A stretch of DNA of 64,000 bases, taken from positions 1 to 64,000 of the forward strand of contig JAYMGJ010000772.1 in the NCBI GenBank assembly GCA_037178675.1. The letters run 5' to 3'. The stretch comes from Scleroderma bovista (taxonomy: Eukaryota; Basidiomycota; Agaricomycetes; Boletales; Sclerodermataceae). The first letter of the stretch is position 1, and the number at the start of each line of letters is the position of its first letter. Under the pieces are notes generated by a model. It was not told the DNA's origin. It searched no databases and was given only the letters and a program-made list of their open reading frames with translations. Shown here in pieces: positions 33,339 through 45,589 of the stretch. Both the position numbers and the translations under genes were made by a program.

Positions 33339-34570
33339 CCACGGGAAAGTGGTCCGGAGTTGAGTGCAGCTTGTCCGGAGTGAAGGACATCCCAGAGGTG
33401 GGATAACTCCTGAGAGGTCTAGCGTTGAGTCTGGGACAGAGGTGGCTTTTGCCCTCGTGTGAGTAGGGGACTTGCTAGGATCAGACATAGGACCAAGGGG
33501 ATGAGATAGGTTGGAGGTTGGAGTTGGCCAGAGTTCAGGAGTTCAGGTGAACAGATGGATTAGGAGAGCATAGTGGGGAGTATCTTAGTCAAGATTTGAT
33601 CTAAGGATCTACTAGGCCAGAGTATGGTAGTTTATATAGTAATGAGAACTAGGGTGAGTATATACAGTGACAAGTAAACACCTTAGTCAGGACAAGGGAT
33701 GGAGCAGAAACAGACAGGAAAATAAAGCAGATACAGGAAAATAAACTGGAGCAGGAGCAGACATGGGGAACTAGGATTACAGGGACAACAGAGGAAAAGC
33801 AGGAACAAGTGTGGTAAGAGGAACTAGGTTGGAAGAGGACAAGTAAGGGTTGGAGGTGGACTTAACTAATGTTAAGTCTGGAGTGATGTCCAGGACTGGA
33901 GGAAGTGGAACCGGAGGAATTGGAACTGAAGAAAGTGCATGACTGGAGGAAGTGCAAGAGCAGAGGGAGTGTACGAGCAGAGGGAGTGTACGAGCAGAGG
34001 GAGTGTACGAGCAGAGGGAGTGTACGAGCAGAGGGAGTGTACGAGCAGAGGGAGTGTACGAGCAGAGGGAGTGTACGAGCAGAGGGAGTGTACGAGCAGA
34101 GGGAGTGTACGAGCAGAGGGAGTGTGTGAGCAGAGGGAGTGTACGAGCAGAGGGAGGGCAGAGTAGCTGGAGGAAGATCCGGAGTTGGACATGGAAATGT
34201 CCAAGGCCATTGGTGGATCTGACAGAGGGAGTGGAGTGGACCAGGAGCAGACCTGAGCCAGAGTTGGATGTACCATCCAGAGTTGGGCTACGTTGCAGAC
34301 AAGACCAAGGGAGTGGCTGGACTGAAACTGGAGTAACAACTAGTGGTGGGTACAGGTTTGACACAGCAGAGTTAGACCACAGATCTGTCTGCAGGAAGAC
34401 AGGGGTTAGTCCTGTGGCGGAGATGGACGTAGTGACCAGAGTTGAGCTGAAGTGCAGCTATGGTGCTGGAGATGGCTGGACTAGATCCAGAGTTGCGTCT
34501 ATGCCTAAGGAGAGGTCAGGTGGGCCAGGGTTAGACCGGAGTTGCAACTGGGAAAAGTATGGATATGACA
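33339..34570 (-). repeat. Truncated LTR of the solo-LTR family with an expanded minisatellite
   Basis: It resumes the solo-LTR sequence at ACGGGAAAGTGGTCCGGAG and ends GGATATGACA at 34570. The first part is missing because the Copia LTR abuts it. Many CG positions of the other copies read TG or CA here. It contains an array of 17-bp units. Confidence 0.75.
33953..34150. repeat. 17-bp minisatellite (AGCAGAGGGAGTGTACG)n
   Basis: About eleven near-perfect tandem units. Because 17 is not a multiple of 3 and the unit has no stop in some frames, it opens long spurious ORFs in all three plus frames. The related LTR at 23005 has only diverged GGAGGAAGTGC-like units at the same place, so the array expanded within this copy. 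Confidence 0.85.
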
Positions 34571-35128
34571 ACAACCATGTTTCTTGAAGAAAAATTTGTT
34601 GTTTTCTTTCAATGTGTTCTGAAGAATAATATGGTATCTTATTTCTAATAAAACATGCCAAAATGCTTGCTATGAGAAAAGTTACATTGTTTTTTCTTTA
34701 TTTGTTTTGCAAGGAACAGGCAGAAGAAAAAGATTAAAATTTTATATTCTCAACATAAGAAATGATCTCAAATCATGTTTTGACACAAAAAATGTTGAAA
34801 ATGATGCTGTATGATATTTTTCTTTTTTGTTAAACAAAATTGTAAATAAAAGAGTATCTCTTTCCTTTATTTTTTTTACAATGTTTTGTCATGAAACATT
34901 GAGAGCTTGCAGTGAAATCTCCTCCTTCTCCCTGCTTTCAGGCTATACCTTCCCTGTGCAGACCACCTTTCTATACCACCCACACCCACAGATACCCTTA
35001 CTTATGTACATCACTACCTGTAGTTGAGTTGCCCATTTTGAGTGAGCAGCACTGTAGTGTCTGTCCAGATGTATCAGGCATACATTATCAAATTTTCAGC
35101 TTTAACAGAAATTCAGCAAAACAGAAGT
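34571..35128. other. AT-rich non-coding stretch
   Basis: No gene, repeat partner or structured element was recognised; it contains several T-rich and A-rich tracts. Confidence 0.4.
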
Positions 35129-35136
35129 ACCTGTTG

Positions 35137-36674
35137 TAGTATTTTAAAGTCCAGTTGTGAACTGGTCAAAAAATTGGCAATCAAACCAGACCAGTACCAG
35201 TTGCAACTGGACTGCAGTTGCCAGTCCTGGGGGTCAGGCAATTGGTTCAGTTGTGGTTGCAGTAGCTTGAGCAAAAAAAAAACAGTTGTGAACCAGTGGC
35301 AATCAGACTTTTAAAAGACCATAAGTACAGGGGGATGATGCTCAAGGGGTGCTCATTTTGTATGTTTTTGATGGTTAAATAACTATGTTGAAAATAATTC
35401 ATGGTCTAAATACACTAAATACACAAATTGACAGGGTGCTCATTTTGCATGTTTTTGAGTCATAAGTATGAAGATTACAGCACTTTGCAAAAAGATTGAC
35501 AGTTGTGCATGGTTGAGGGTGTGACAAATAAATAAATGTAAATAGATCACTACATAGTAGTAGCTCACCATGAGTGTTGGAATATATTGGATATCAGCTT
35601 GTCTGTAGTCTCCATCATCACATTGGCTCTCTCCCTGCATCCAGAACTCAAAGGTGAGTTTATTTGGCCTTCTGATTTGCTTCCTAGGTCTCCACATTGA
35701 CCACAACATGTTATCACATCACAGTGAGTGTTCTTGACCTTCAGCTTTCAACTAATGTTTCTAGGTGCAATTTTGATTCACCCACACTGATGCCTGAGTA
35801 CAATAGCTCCATAGGCATGTTTTGAAGAGTTTCTGAGTGGCTATGTGACATGTGCATGTTCTGGATAAGTGATTCCATCTTCTCATGCTTTATTATCATT
35901 TATCTGCTTGATCTTGAGCCTTCCACATCACTGTCAATGCCTAATAACTCTGGATGGATGGACCTTCTGTGGGCATGATGGGTGGCTCAGATGACCTAGG
36001 TAAGTTTTTGTTTTGTGATCACTGGCCTTGGTGCATGTGCTGACTTTCTCCAGCCAGCCACACTTCTTTGACTCACTCTGAGTTGATGCTGCCACTGCTT
36101 TCTATGCCATCCATGCCATCATTGTCTCTGTTTTGACCACCATCACCATCGCCAGCCATCTCTGCCCTTGTTCCCTCCAAAAGTAAGTTTTTGATTCATG
36201 GTCTTCCTCAACTGGGTGTTCCACTATACATGTACATAAACAGGTGAATTTTGCATTCTTGAACATTTTCTGACATGTTTACAGCCATTTTCATCTCATT
36301 CCTAATGCTGTGTGTCTGTATGCACACTTGGCACATTTGTCGGGTTTCTGAAGCTATTTGGCCTGTCTGGGGCCTGTCTTGGGCTTCAATCAGTAGTTCA
36401 CATTAGTATTTGCTACTTGCTTATATCTACACCCCATAGCTAAGCCAATTTATTATCTCATTCTGATTCTCTCCTTCTGAGTCTGCCAAGCACAATAGCT
36501 GTGGTATAGTACTGTCATGACTTATTTACATTTATTTATTTGTCACTCCCTCAGCCACATGCAACTGTCAACCTTTTTGCAAAGTGCTGTAAGCAAAAGT
36601 ATGAAAAATCAGTTGCAGTCCAGTTACCTCCAAAAAGGGAAAAAATACAGACTGGACCAAACTTTAAAATACTA
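35137..36674. mobile_element. Non-autonomous hAT-like element (1,538 bp)
   Basis: The ends are TAGTATTTTAAAG and CTTTAAAATACTA. An 8-bp direct repeat ACCTGTTG flanks the element exactly (35129-35136 and 36675-36682). An 8-bp duplication with short TIRs is diagnostic of the hAT superfamily. Internal segments near 35,456-35,560 and 36,520-36,610 are also inverted repeats of each other (TTTACATTTATTTATTTGTCAC). No transposase frame is present. Confidence 0.85.
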
Positions 36675-36741
36675 ACCTGTTGTCAGACATTCAGGACAAT
36701 CAGAACCACAGGTGTACCATCCTCTCAGGAGATACTACAAA

Positions 36742-37295
36742 TAGTGTTTGAAGGTCTGGTCCTGGGACCAATGAAAGACTGAGGACTGGACTGGACTGGA
36801 CTGATTTAGGACCAGACTGTGGTCCTGGTCCTGACATTTTGGGCTGGGATCAAGGACTGGTCCAGACCAGTCCTTTTGGCATATCTGAGGTGGAATAATT
36901 TTGACAGTTAAATGAAAGTATTTTGAATAATCCAGCTATTTTAAATGTCAAAAATGTGCAAAACACCCACCCTCTGATTTGCACAAAACAGAGGTGCCAT
37001 CTTTGCATATAAAATACTAGGAATTCCACAGGGTTGGTCATTTTTAAGTTGTTTTTTGACAGTTGACTGAAAATATTGTTGATAATCCTGCTATTTAAAT
37101 GTCAAAAAAGTGCAAAACAGCAACCCTCATAATTTGCATAAAATATCAAGATAAATCAGTCTTCATCAGTTTTGGACTGGTTCTTGGTGGTCCAGTCTGG
37201 TCTTTTCCAAAATCAAGATTTTCTAGGACTGATGCAGTCCTGGTCCAACCAAAATTAGGTCAAAAGACTGGACCAGACTGGACCTTAAAACACTA
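36742..37295. mobile_element. Second non-autonomous hAT-like element (554 bp)
   Basis: The ends are TAGTGTTTGAAGGTC and GACCTTAAAACACTA, flanked by the 8-bp direct repeat ACTACAAA (36734-36741 and 37296-37303). Inside are GGACTGGACTGG repeats and two diverged copies of a segment with GTCAAAAAAGTGCAAAAC. It is related to the neighbour at 35137 but not identical. Confidence 0.85.
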
Positions 37296-37527
37296 ACTAC
37301 AAATCAGCATTGTCAGATGAGCAATAATAGAATATCAGATTGATCAACACAATCAGAAAAAAAAGTATCTGAACATCAGCTGTTTTCTGACTTTCATAAA
37401 AGTTGATGTTTCCTGATGAAGCTCTGAACATATAATGTGGGTCAATTATGGCTTTACTACTAACAAACACAACTGTTTCAAGCACAATGATGCATAGAAA
37501 ATGAGAAACTAACAATGTACAGCATTT

Positions 37528-40500
37528 TCAAGACTCAAAACATTCTTGCCACTTGGTCCCATGTGCCATTTTACTGAGGTCCAGCTGCACACATCCTTCT
37601 GGAATAACCAACCTAGTACACATACTGTAGAATGGCTCTGTCATAGTACTTGGAATCCATAGAAGCAACTGGCCATGTTGACATCTAATCCATCCATCTG
37701 AATGAAGTCTGATACACTGGTGGAAGTCCTGTTCATCATGGGAACAGAACTTTTTTTCTCCATCATGCAAAGCATGGGATGAAACAGAGGAGAACCTGAT
37801 AGAAAGATGCATATTGTGGGGTCCAACATCACTGATTGGCATCATGGAAGAAAAGGAACAGTAGTCTTCTATTGCAAATCAGATCGAATATAATAATGTC
37901 ACTAAAATGACTAATAGACTTACCATTGGTTAAAGAGTACTTGAACTCTTCATCAGATTGAGAAGCATTCCTGTCAACAGTATTGCTGATTCTTACACAT
38001 CTCCTAGCATTCCACACTCTTACAGTCTTATCCTCTGAGCCTGACACAATGCTTGTGTCATCAGGGTAGAATGCAACTGATGTGACACAGTTAGTGTGGC
38101 CTTGAAGTGGGCTGCCAATCTGCACACCCCTGTCAGCATCCCAGACTCTCACAGTCTTGTCACTTGAGCCTGAAACAATTCTTGTGTCATCAGTGGAGAA
38201 TGCAACTGATATGACATTGTCAGTGTGGCCTTGAAATGGACTACCAATTTGTACACCCCTGTCAGCATTCCAGACTCTCACAGTCTTGTCATTTGAGCCT
38301 GACACAATCTTTGTGCCATCAGGAGAGAATGCAACTGATCTGACCCAGTCAGTGTGGCCTTGAAGTGGACTACCAATCTGTACACCCCTCTCAGCATCCC
38401 AAACTCTCACAGTCTTGTCATCTGAACCTGACACAATCCTTGTGCCATCAGGGGAGAATGCAGCTGATCTGACCCAGTCAGTGTGGCCTTGAAGTGGACT
38501 GCCAATCTACACACCCCTCTCAGCATCCCAGACTCTCACAGTCTTGTCATCTGAACCTGACACAATCCTTGTGCCATCAGGGGAGAATGCAACTGATGTG
38601 ACAGGGAAAGTGTGGCCTTGAAGTGGATTGCCAATCTGCACACCCCTCTTAGCATCCCAGACTCTCACATTCTTGTCATTTGAGCCTGACACAATCCTGG
38701 TGCCATCAGGGGAGAATGCAACTGATCTGACCCAGTCAATATGGCCTTGAAGTGGACTACCAATCTGCACACCCCTCTCAGTATCCCAGACTCTCACAGT
38801 CTTGTCATTTGAGCCTGACACAATCCTTGTGCCATCAGGAGAGAATGCAACTGAAATGACATGGTGAGTGTGGCCTTGAAGTGGACTGCCAATCTGCACA
38901 CCCCTCTCAGCATCCCAGACTCTTACAGTCTTGTCTTCTGAGCCTGAGACAATTCTTGTGCCATTAGGGGAGAATGCAACTGATGTGACATAGTAAGTGT
39001 GGCCTTGCAGTGGACTGCCAATCTGTACACCCCTCACAGCATCCCAGACTCTCACAGTCTTGTCATTTGAACCTGACACAATCCTTGTGCCATCAAGGGA
39101 GAATGTAACTGATGTGATATGGGAAGTGTGGCCTTGAAATGGACTGCCAATCTGCCTACCCCTCTCAGCATCCCAGATTCTCACAGTCTTGTCATTTGAG
39201 CCTGACACAATATTTGTGCCATCAGGGGAGAATGCAACTGATGTGACATACTCAGTGTGGCCTTGAAGTGGACTGCCAATCAGCACACCCCTCTCAGCAT
39301 CCCCAACTCTCACAGTCTTATCCCAAGAGCCTGACACAACCCTTGTACCATCAGGAGAGAATGCAACTGATGTTACAATCTCAGTATGCCCCTGAAGCAG
39401 AATCTGAGTAGATGGCCACTCTTTATGGTGCCCTGCAGCCACCTTGGCAATGCATGGAAACTTTTCCCTTAGAACCTTAAATAACAATGAGTCTTCAGGG
39501 GCAAGTGCCAGTGCAGAGAGATATAGGTGGGGAGTGCTTGCACAGGGTGCATTAGAAAGGTTGTGAATGAACTTCACACCATCATTTGCCAGTGCTGCAA
39601 CATCCTCATATCCCTTCCTCCCCTGGAACCATTGTGTCAAAAGAGACCCATTATCTCACAGACTTACTCACCTGTAACCACCTCCCAGCACTCAGGAGAG
39701 CAGCTGCAGCATTACCACTGAGTACACCCAGCAAACTCAGTGCTTCAAACCAGAAGAGGATCCTTTCATTCCCTACAATGTCCTTGACATGCTCTGCAAG
39801 GACATGATCAAACTTGGTGGCCTGCAGATGCTTGGCCCAGAATCGACATGAGTATGAGAGATGGGGTGGAATTTTGGCTTTAACTCTCTCAGTAAGATCA
39901 GGCACCTCCGAATTGAGTAAGTAGGAGCTCTGTAGGCCACAGATATTGAAATGTAGACCCCCACGAAGGACGCAAAGCGATGCAGTAGCAATATCCATCT
40001 GAATGTCAGACTCCCCAACAAAGTAGTCTTGACTCCGAGACTGATCAGTCAAGAAGTCATAAAACGAGGCATGGAGCGGACGGACGGGTATGGTGCGGTC
40101 GGTAACACCACTTAACAATGAGCCCATAAAGTCGAGAATGATGACAACATGAAAATGATCATCTTGGCATGGGAAGCACCTGCGCATCACATGCAATCCT
40201 TCCATCGGCAGTGGCTCCAATGTGTTAAGGATCTGTCGCATCAAGGAGCGGAACCTTGCGAGTCCAGTTTCTCCTGCCTTCTCCATGAGATTGTCGAGGA
40301 TTGACCTATACATACTGTCCAGAAGCGTTGCCCCCTCTCCAGATGCACGCTTTTTCAATTCGTTGAACCGCTCTTCAGTTGTTCGACCGAGAGTACTTGG
40401 CTTGACAAACTCACAGGCGAGACGAGCCCATTCGAACAAGCCGTCAGCTCTGCGAGTGATCTCGTCAATCTCCCTGTCCCCAATACCTTCCAAGGCGCCG

Positions 40501-41960
40501 ACCTCGTTGGATACATACAGGCGAATGTCGCGTTCAGCGAAGACAGTGGAGACATCATCCAAAGAAACCACTTTTACATGCTGAGCATTGCCCAGAGCAC
40601 GAGTGATGTCGGATAATGGTCGTGATGTGAGGAGGATCCGGAAGTTGGAAGGGAGGAAAGCAGCTTCCATCGATGTAAGCACCGACAGTATGTGCTTTCG
40701 CGATGAATCGGCACCACTCTCGTCCAATGCATCGATCACGAGGACAACCTTTCCGACTATCCCACCCAAAACCTTCGACAAAGGTTCCAGAAGAAGCTTC
40801 TTCCACTGTTGCATCACGTCGGGTGTGGTCTTGAGGGTGTTATCCTCCCCGATAACTTTAGCCAACACCCGTCGAAAGGCAGGGTCACAGTTTGCGAGGT
40901 CGCGAGCGATGGTCGACAGCATCTTTTCGTGCTGACGATCTGTCTGTCTGTCGCGCGCAAAGCAAAAGCACGACCCGAGTCCCCTCACGTCCTTAAACCA
41001 CAACGCAATCGTGTGGGTGATGGCGGACTTTCCTCTCCCCGCCTGGCCGTGAAGCCAGAAGATCCGCGGCGCACTGACGTCCGGGTCGTGGATCCAGTCT
41101 ACAATCTCTTGCAGAATTTCTCCTCTTGTGCCATCCAGGCATTTCTTTGTCGTATTGAGACCAGCTCCGCTTGCATACGCCATACCATCTAAGTTCAAGT
41201 CCTCAAGGACGCGGTAGATGCTGATGTGCGTGTCGTGAATTGTACGATCACGGTATTGTTGCATCAACGCATCTAGAGCCTTGTTATAATCGTCGATAGC
41301 GGTCTGCGTTTCAGACGCGATGTGCCTTCCCACTCGTTTCCTTGTAGTGGAGTCTGATTAGAACGTTGTGAAGGAAGAGGTTTGGCGTACAGAAGCTTTT
41401 TGTTTCAGAATAATTTTTGATGAACTGAGCACAATTGTTGATCACTTGAGCGATACGTGCAAGGGTGTTTTTCATCGTATCAAGGTTGGATAAGGTACTT
41501 TCTTCAAGAAGGAACTCGTAGACGTTTTGTACTTTTAGAAGCAAGTCGGAGATCGATTGGTCTAGGTTCACTTGCATAATGATCACCTGACGGGATGGTC
41601 TGAGATGCGTGCTGATGCGTGCCGTTGACGACCAGAAGACATACCTGGGCTGCACTGGTTAGCATTCCCAAGGCCATCTGAGCGTAAGGGTGGATCTGCG
41701 TACGAACGTCAGATCAACCGCAAGTTGCGCCGAGTAAAGTGAGAAATCATACATTGGCAATAGTACTGACTACGGTGTTGAAAGTCTTGAGTGGTTGGAG
41801 GTATGTTGAACTGATAGTGTCTATCTGAGAGACGGCAGTGCTAATCCCACCGACAACCCCGACAGCGTGTTGTGCAATAGGGGACACAAGTCTTGCTGAG
41901 CCAAGCTCTTTTTGGGCGGCATCGATCTTGGCATGACGATCGCTCAGCAAATAGCACAAG
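37528..41960 (-). pseudogene. NACHT-WD40 (NLR-like STAND) gene with an in-frame TAG
   Basis: Exons read on the minus strand. The N-terminal helical region is PLKTFNTVVSTIANV joined to HPYAQMALGMLTSAAQ, then VNLDQSISDLLLKV and FIKNYSETKSF. The NACHT NTPase has Walker A GQAGRGKSAI, Walker B VVLVIDALDESG and the following LLTSRPLSD. A winged-helix-like middle follows, then an intron (39671-39623), eleven WD40 repeats and a C-terminal exon (DGWIRCQHGQLLLWIP). A TAG at 38507-38509 replaces the CAG of GVQIGSP between repeats 7 and 8; the frame continues for four more repeats. The start is unresolved: near 41,945 the frame breaks, close to a Harbinger TIR. NACHT-WD40 proteins act in fungal heterokaryon incompatibility or immune-like sensing. 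Could be a pseudogene or a shortened 7-repeat allele. Confidence 0.85.
37980..39400 (-). repeat. Eleven near-identical WD40 repeats
   Basis: Each unit is 43 codons, built on LQGHT, then VAFSPDGTRIVSGS, then DKTVRVWDAERGVQIGSP. Identity between units is very high at DNA level. Variable residues concentrate after GHT (DW, EY, SH, YY, HH, FP, DN, NC) and before DKT. This matches the concerted evolution and positive selection known for HIC (high internal conservation) WD40 repeats of fungal NLRs. Confidence 0.85.
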
Positions 41961-42192
41961 ACATGGACGAAATATGCTGCGTACCGGATCCAACTGAGGG
42001 TCCGTTGTGACTTGAGTGGGTATAGTTTTCCGAAGTTTCAGCCGGGGAAGACGAATCCGTGACTGGTTGTTGGCCATTTGTGTGATAGAAAGAGGAAGCT
42101 AAGATTTTGCTCTTGGAGGTCAGAAGCGAACAAACGGGCACTCGGTAACACGTGTTGACAATCAAAGTTGAGGGTGTTTGGAATCCTGTACT

Positions 42193-42306
42193 ACGAGCCA
42201 GTTCGGAAACATAATCCCACCTGAAAACCTGTGCGAAAAACCCCGAAAAGAAGCCGCAGGGCTGATGACCTCAGCGACCACATCCAAGCGGAGTTCTAAC
42301 TCTCCT
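42193..42306. repeat. Left TIR of the PIF/Harbinger element
   Basis: It starts ACGAGCCAGTTCGGAAAC and is the reverse complement of 45590-45702. Confidence 0.85.
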
Positions 42307-42349
42307 TTGGACACCACATCGCACTTTGTTCCCTTTCTCCTCTGTCGTT

Positions 42350-43914
42350 ATGGTTCGCAAATCTACGCAATCGCCTTCCAAGGGCACATCATCATCATCT
42401 CACCCTGGCATGCAAGTATCATGGTCAGAGGCCGACACTGATATCCTCCTTGATCTTGTTGCTACCCACAGGGCATCGGCTGGCGATGGCCTAAATTTCA
42501 AGACTTCATTTTGGAATACTGTTGCTGCCGCGCTTTGTAATCCCAGCAAAGGGGCAGTCAAGTCTTCCAAAGCATGCAAAGATAAATGGAAAAGGGTGTG
42601 TGCGATATTTTGGCTAATTAATCGTATACTTCGCTGATACTTGATCTTATGTGCAGCTCAGAAAGACATATGAAGCTGTCGAGTGCCTCTGCAATAAATC
42701 GGGATTTGCGTATTCACTTGAGTTAGGGGCTAATATTGGGCCTGAAAGCGAGTCTATATGGACTGAATTTATCAAGGTATGTTTTAATAAGAGAGCGAAT
42801 CCTGGACTAACAGTGATTTCAACAGCATAACAAGGATGCGAGCCCTTTCAAAATAAAGGGCTGGCCACACTTTGAGAAGATGAAACAGTTCATGCCCTCC
42901 AATGGCAAGGGCTTACACCGTTTTTCCGCATTAACCATCGGCAAGTTGTCTTCTCTTGGAGAGCCTAGTGTGGGAACGCCCACCAGTGGGAGTGACAGTG
43001 GAGGGGGAAGCATTGGAACGGTGGGGGCACCGTCTACTGCGCATGACGCTACATTTCACCCAGTGCAGGGGGCTACTGAGGGCGGGAGTGTGCGTGGTGC
43101 CAATATTGGGTTCACAGGAATTGATACCGATGTGATGATGGCCTCCACTCCGCAGCCGTTGCAGCTATCAGCCAACCAAGTCGCCCATTTTTCCTTTGCC
43201 CCCCCATCTTCTAGCACCGGTAATCCCATCATACGTTCCATTGCTCGTCCATATCCTGCATCATCTGTCGGTCCCCACTCCACGACTTCAGGTCATACCA
43301 ACATGACCTTCGATTGGCATTCAGATCTCAGTGTCCCCCGCACACCAACGAGCTTCACTCCCCCGACTGCCCCATCCTCATTTAACGGTTCATCTATCAG
43401 CTCTGTCAAACCATCTTCCAGCATTTCTGCTCGTATGGAGCGGACTGAGCAGTCTCGGAAGCGGAAAGTGGACGATGACGAGCGCTCTATTATATCCAGC
43501 ACTATGTCAGCTGCACTTAGTACCTCGTCAGCTCGAAAGCAACGTGTAGGGAAGGCGGCATTGAGCCGTGAGCAATTGGGGGAAAAATTCGAGAAGTTGG
43601 AAAATATGTACGGCTCGATTTCTGATCAAAGCGGTCTCATCCAGGACGCGGTCTCTGCCTTGGGTGCCAAGGCCATTGAGGCAAAGGTCAGCACTTCCAC
43701 CACCCACCTGATCGTTCATGCAGCGAGGAAGAAGCTAGTGGAAATGGATGCGAGTGTCATTCCCCCATCCGATGTTGTCCTTCTCTTCAAACGTTTCCAT
43801 GACAATCACGACTTTGCGGATGGATACTTACAACTAACAGCAGAGCCTGGACTGGTCGCTGCACGACAGGCATGGTTGAAGGATGGAATTGAAGCGGCGA
43901 GGCGCAGTGCTTGA
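42350..43914 (+). CDS. Harbinger Myb/SANT-like accessory protein
   Basis: Start ATG at 42350 (MVRKSTQSPSKG). Three exons, 42350-42595, 42657-42776 and 42826-43914, with GT-AG introns, give 484 residues. The N-terminal part (VSWSEADTDILLDLVATHR, SSKACKDKWKR, LRKTYEAVE) is a Myb/SANT-like DNA-binding domain of the kind paired with PIF/Harbinger transposases. A WPHFEKM segment is next, then a Ser/Thr/Pro-rich linker, a basic patch (RKRKVDDDE) and a helical C-terminus. In this family the protein binds element ends and recruits the transposase. No internal stop was found, so this gene looks intact even though its partner transposase is not. Confidence 0.85.
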
Positions 43915-44102
43915 ACTTTCTATTGTTTTACCATAATGTTTGATCCATGTCTTTACGCTTTACATCAATATCATTTGTTGTGTTTGTAGTATTGATGAGT
44001 GCGCAAAAATGAATGAAGTCAGTCTGTACTTTGAATATGCATTGATGAGTCCGCAAAAACAAACGATGAAGTCACAGGCTATGTACTTTGAATACAGTAT
44101 GG

Positions 44103-45568
44103 CTAAATTGAAATTGGTTCGCCCCTGCGGGCACGTTCTGCAGTATAACTACTCCAAATATCCCCCGCAATTCTGTCCCGCATCGCAGACATCCAGGTAC
44201 GGTCAGCATTGGTGGGTACGCCATTGGCAAGTACGCCGACCATGCCAGCTGACTCACACGGAGGTGTAGCAGCTACATCACGTTCAATATCCTCTAATTC
44301 GACTGGGTCCCACTTACGGATAATATTGTGGATACAACAGAGAGCGGGGGGGATGCGGGCTTGAATGTCCATCCCATACTGAGGAGGCACGACAAGGATA
44401 CGGAAGCGGCGCTTGAGCACACCAATGATACGTTCAACGATGTTACGGAGCTGGGCATGGCGGAGGTTGTAGCATTCTTGGGCGTTTGCAGGCCTAGTAG
44501 ACTGTAATCATTATGCCAATGTGTTAAAAGAAAAAGAAGGTGTACCGTGCCTGTGCGCGCCCCCATTCAGCCAAGTGATAGTGTTGTCCACGATACGGAA
44601 CCAACAGCTGTGGGCAGTTTGGATACCCTGCATCAGCGAGGTAATATTTTCCATCGGGTATAGTGAAATCCATTGTCCGTGCATCATGGTAGACAGACGC
44701 ATCCGCCATTGAGCCCTCCCAGCCACTGAGGACATACGTGAATTGCATGTCGAAATTGCAGCAGACGAGACAATTTTGGGAGGTAAATCCTTTGCGGTTT
44801 CACGTGGCGTCCCTTTCAGCTGCAGCTGGGGTGCATGCAATGTGCGTCCCATCGATAGCACCTATCGCATCTTGAAAAAAAGGGTAGTACTTTGGATTGT
44901 CGCGAATCGAAGAATGGACAGCTTCATCTTCATGTGGGAGTTGAACATATTTCATGTAGATTCCGGGCGAAGAAAATGCAAATAGCATGTCCTTGAAGTA
45001 TCTGCTCAACTTATCACTGTCAGCAATACACAAAATAATATTGGGGTACGCACTTGGAGATTGTACTGTTAGAACACTGGAAACGCTCACCAACGTGCCT
45101 GATTGACAGGCCCGTGACGCATGTGTATAGAAATATCGCTAGTTGCTCTTGAAGGGTAACGTGTTTGGAATCGGTGCGGTCATGCTTCCGCAGTTCATCT
45201 AGTAGGTGTTTGAAGACATGCTTGTGAACTGCGAGTTCGGTCCGAATCCTTTCTGGGTGGCCGTTGAGAAGCTCTGAAACCCACCCCTCACCAGAGAGGA
45301 TAGACGTGTGGTAGGGGATGGGCTTCGCTCTCTCAGTAGAACGTATGAATTCTTGGAAGACTTCTAGTGAGGCAGTGGATATGGCAGTAAGTTGGGCGTG
45401 GTACTGTGCAAGGATGTGAGCCAAGACACGCAGATCATGGTCCTCCTCGATCTCCTCAATCTCATCCTCAGTATCATCTTCGACTCCTGCATACCTGTCC
45501 AGTTCCATCCCCTCCCCTAACTCCTCACCGATCTCCTGTCCTGCATCCGTGTAGAACGACCCGTCCAT
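44103..45568 (-). pseudogene. PIF/Harbinger DDE transposase, one in-frame TGA
   Basis: Three exons, 45568-45054, 45001-44546 and 44493-44103, join in phase to 454 codons. The N-terminus is acidic, followed by an HTH-like region (CVTGLSIRHVGERFQCSNS). Catalytic residues are visible in AIGAIDGTHI (D), YLADAGYPN (D) and NIVERIIGVLKRRF (E). In exon 2 a TGA at 44800-44802 follows AAAERDAT; the next codons, NRKGFTSQNCL, continue the conserved domain, so an ancestral CGA (Arg) is likely. With that stop the second and third catalytic residues are lost. The element would need another source of transposase. Confidence 0.85.
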
Positions 45569-45589
45569 AGACCCTGAAGCGAAGCAAAA

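Noticed and set aside
33952..34587. 211-residue ORF and several shorter overlapping ORFs with CTSRGSVRAEGVYEQR-like repeats
   Set aside because: They are produced by the 17-bp minisatellite, which stays open in several frames; no start context, splice signal or domain supports a gene.
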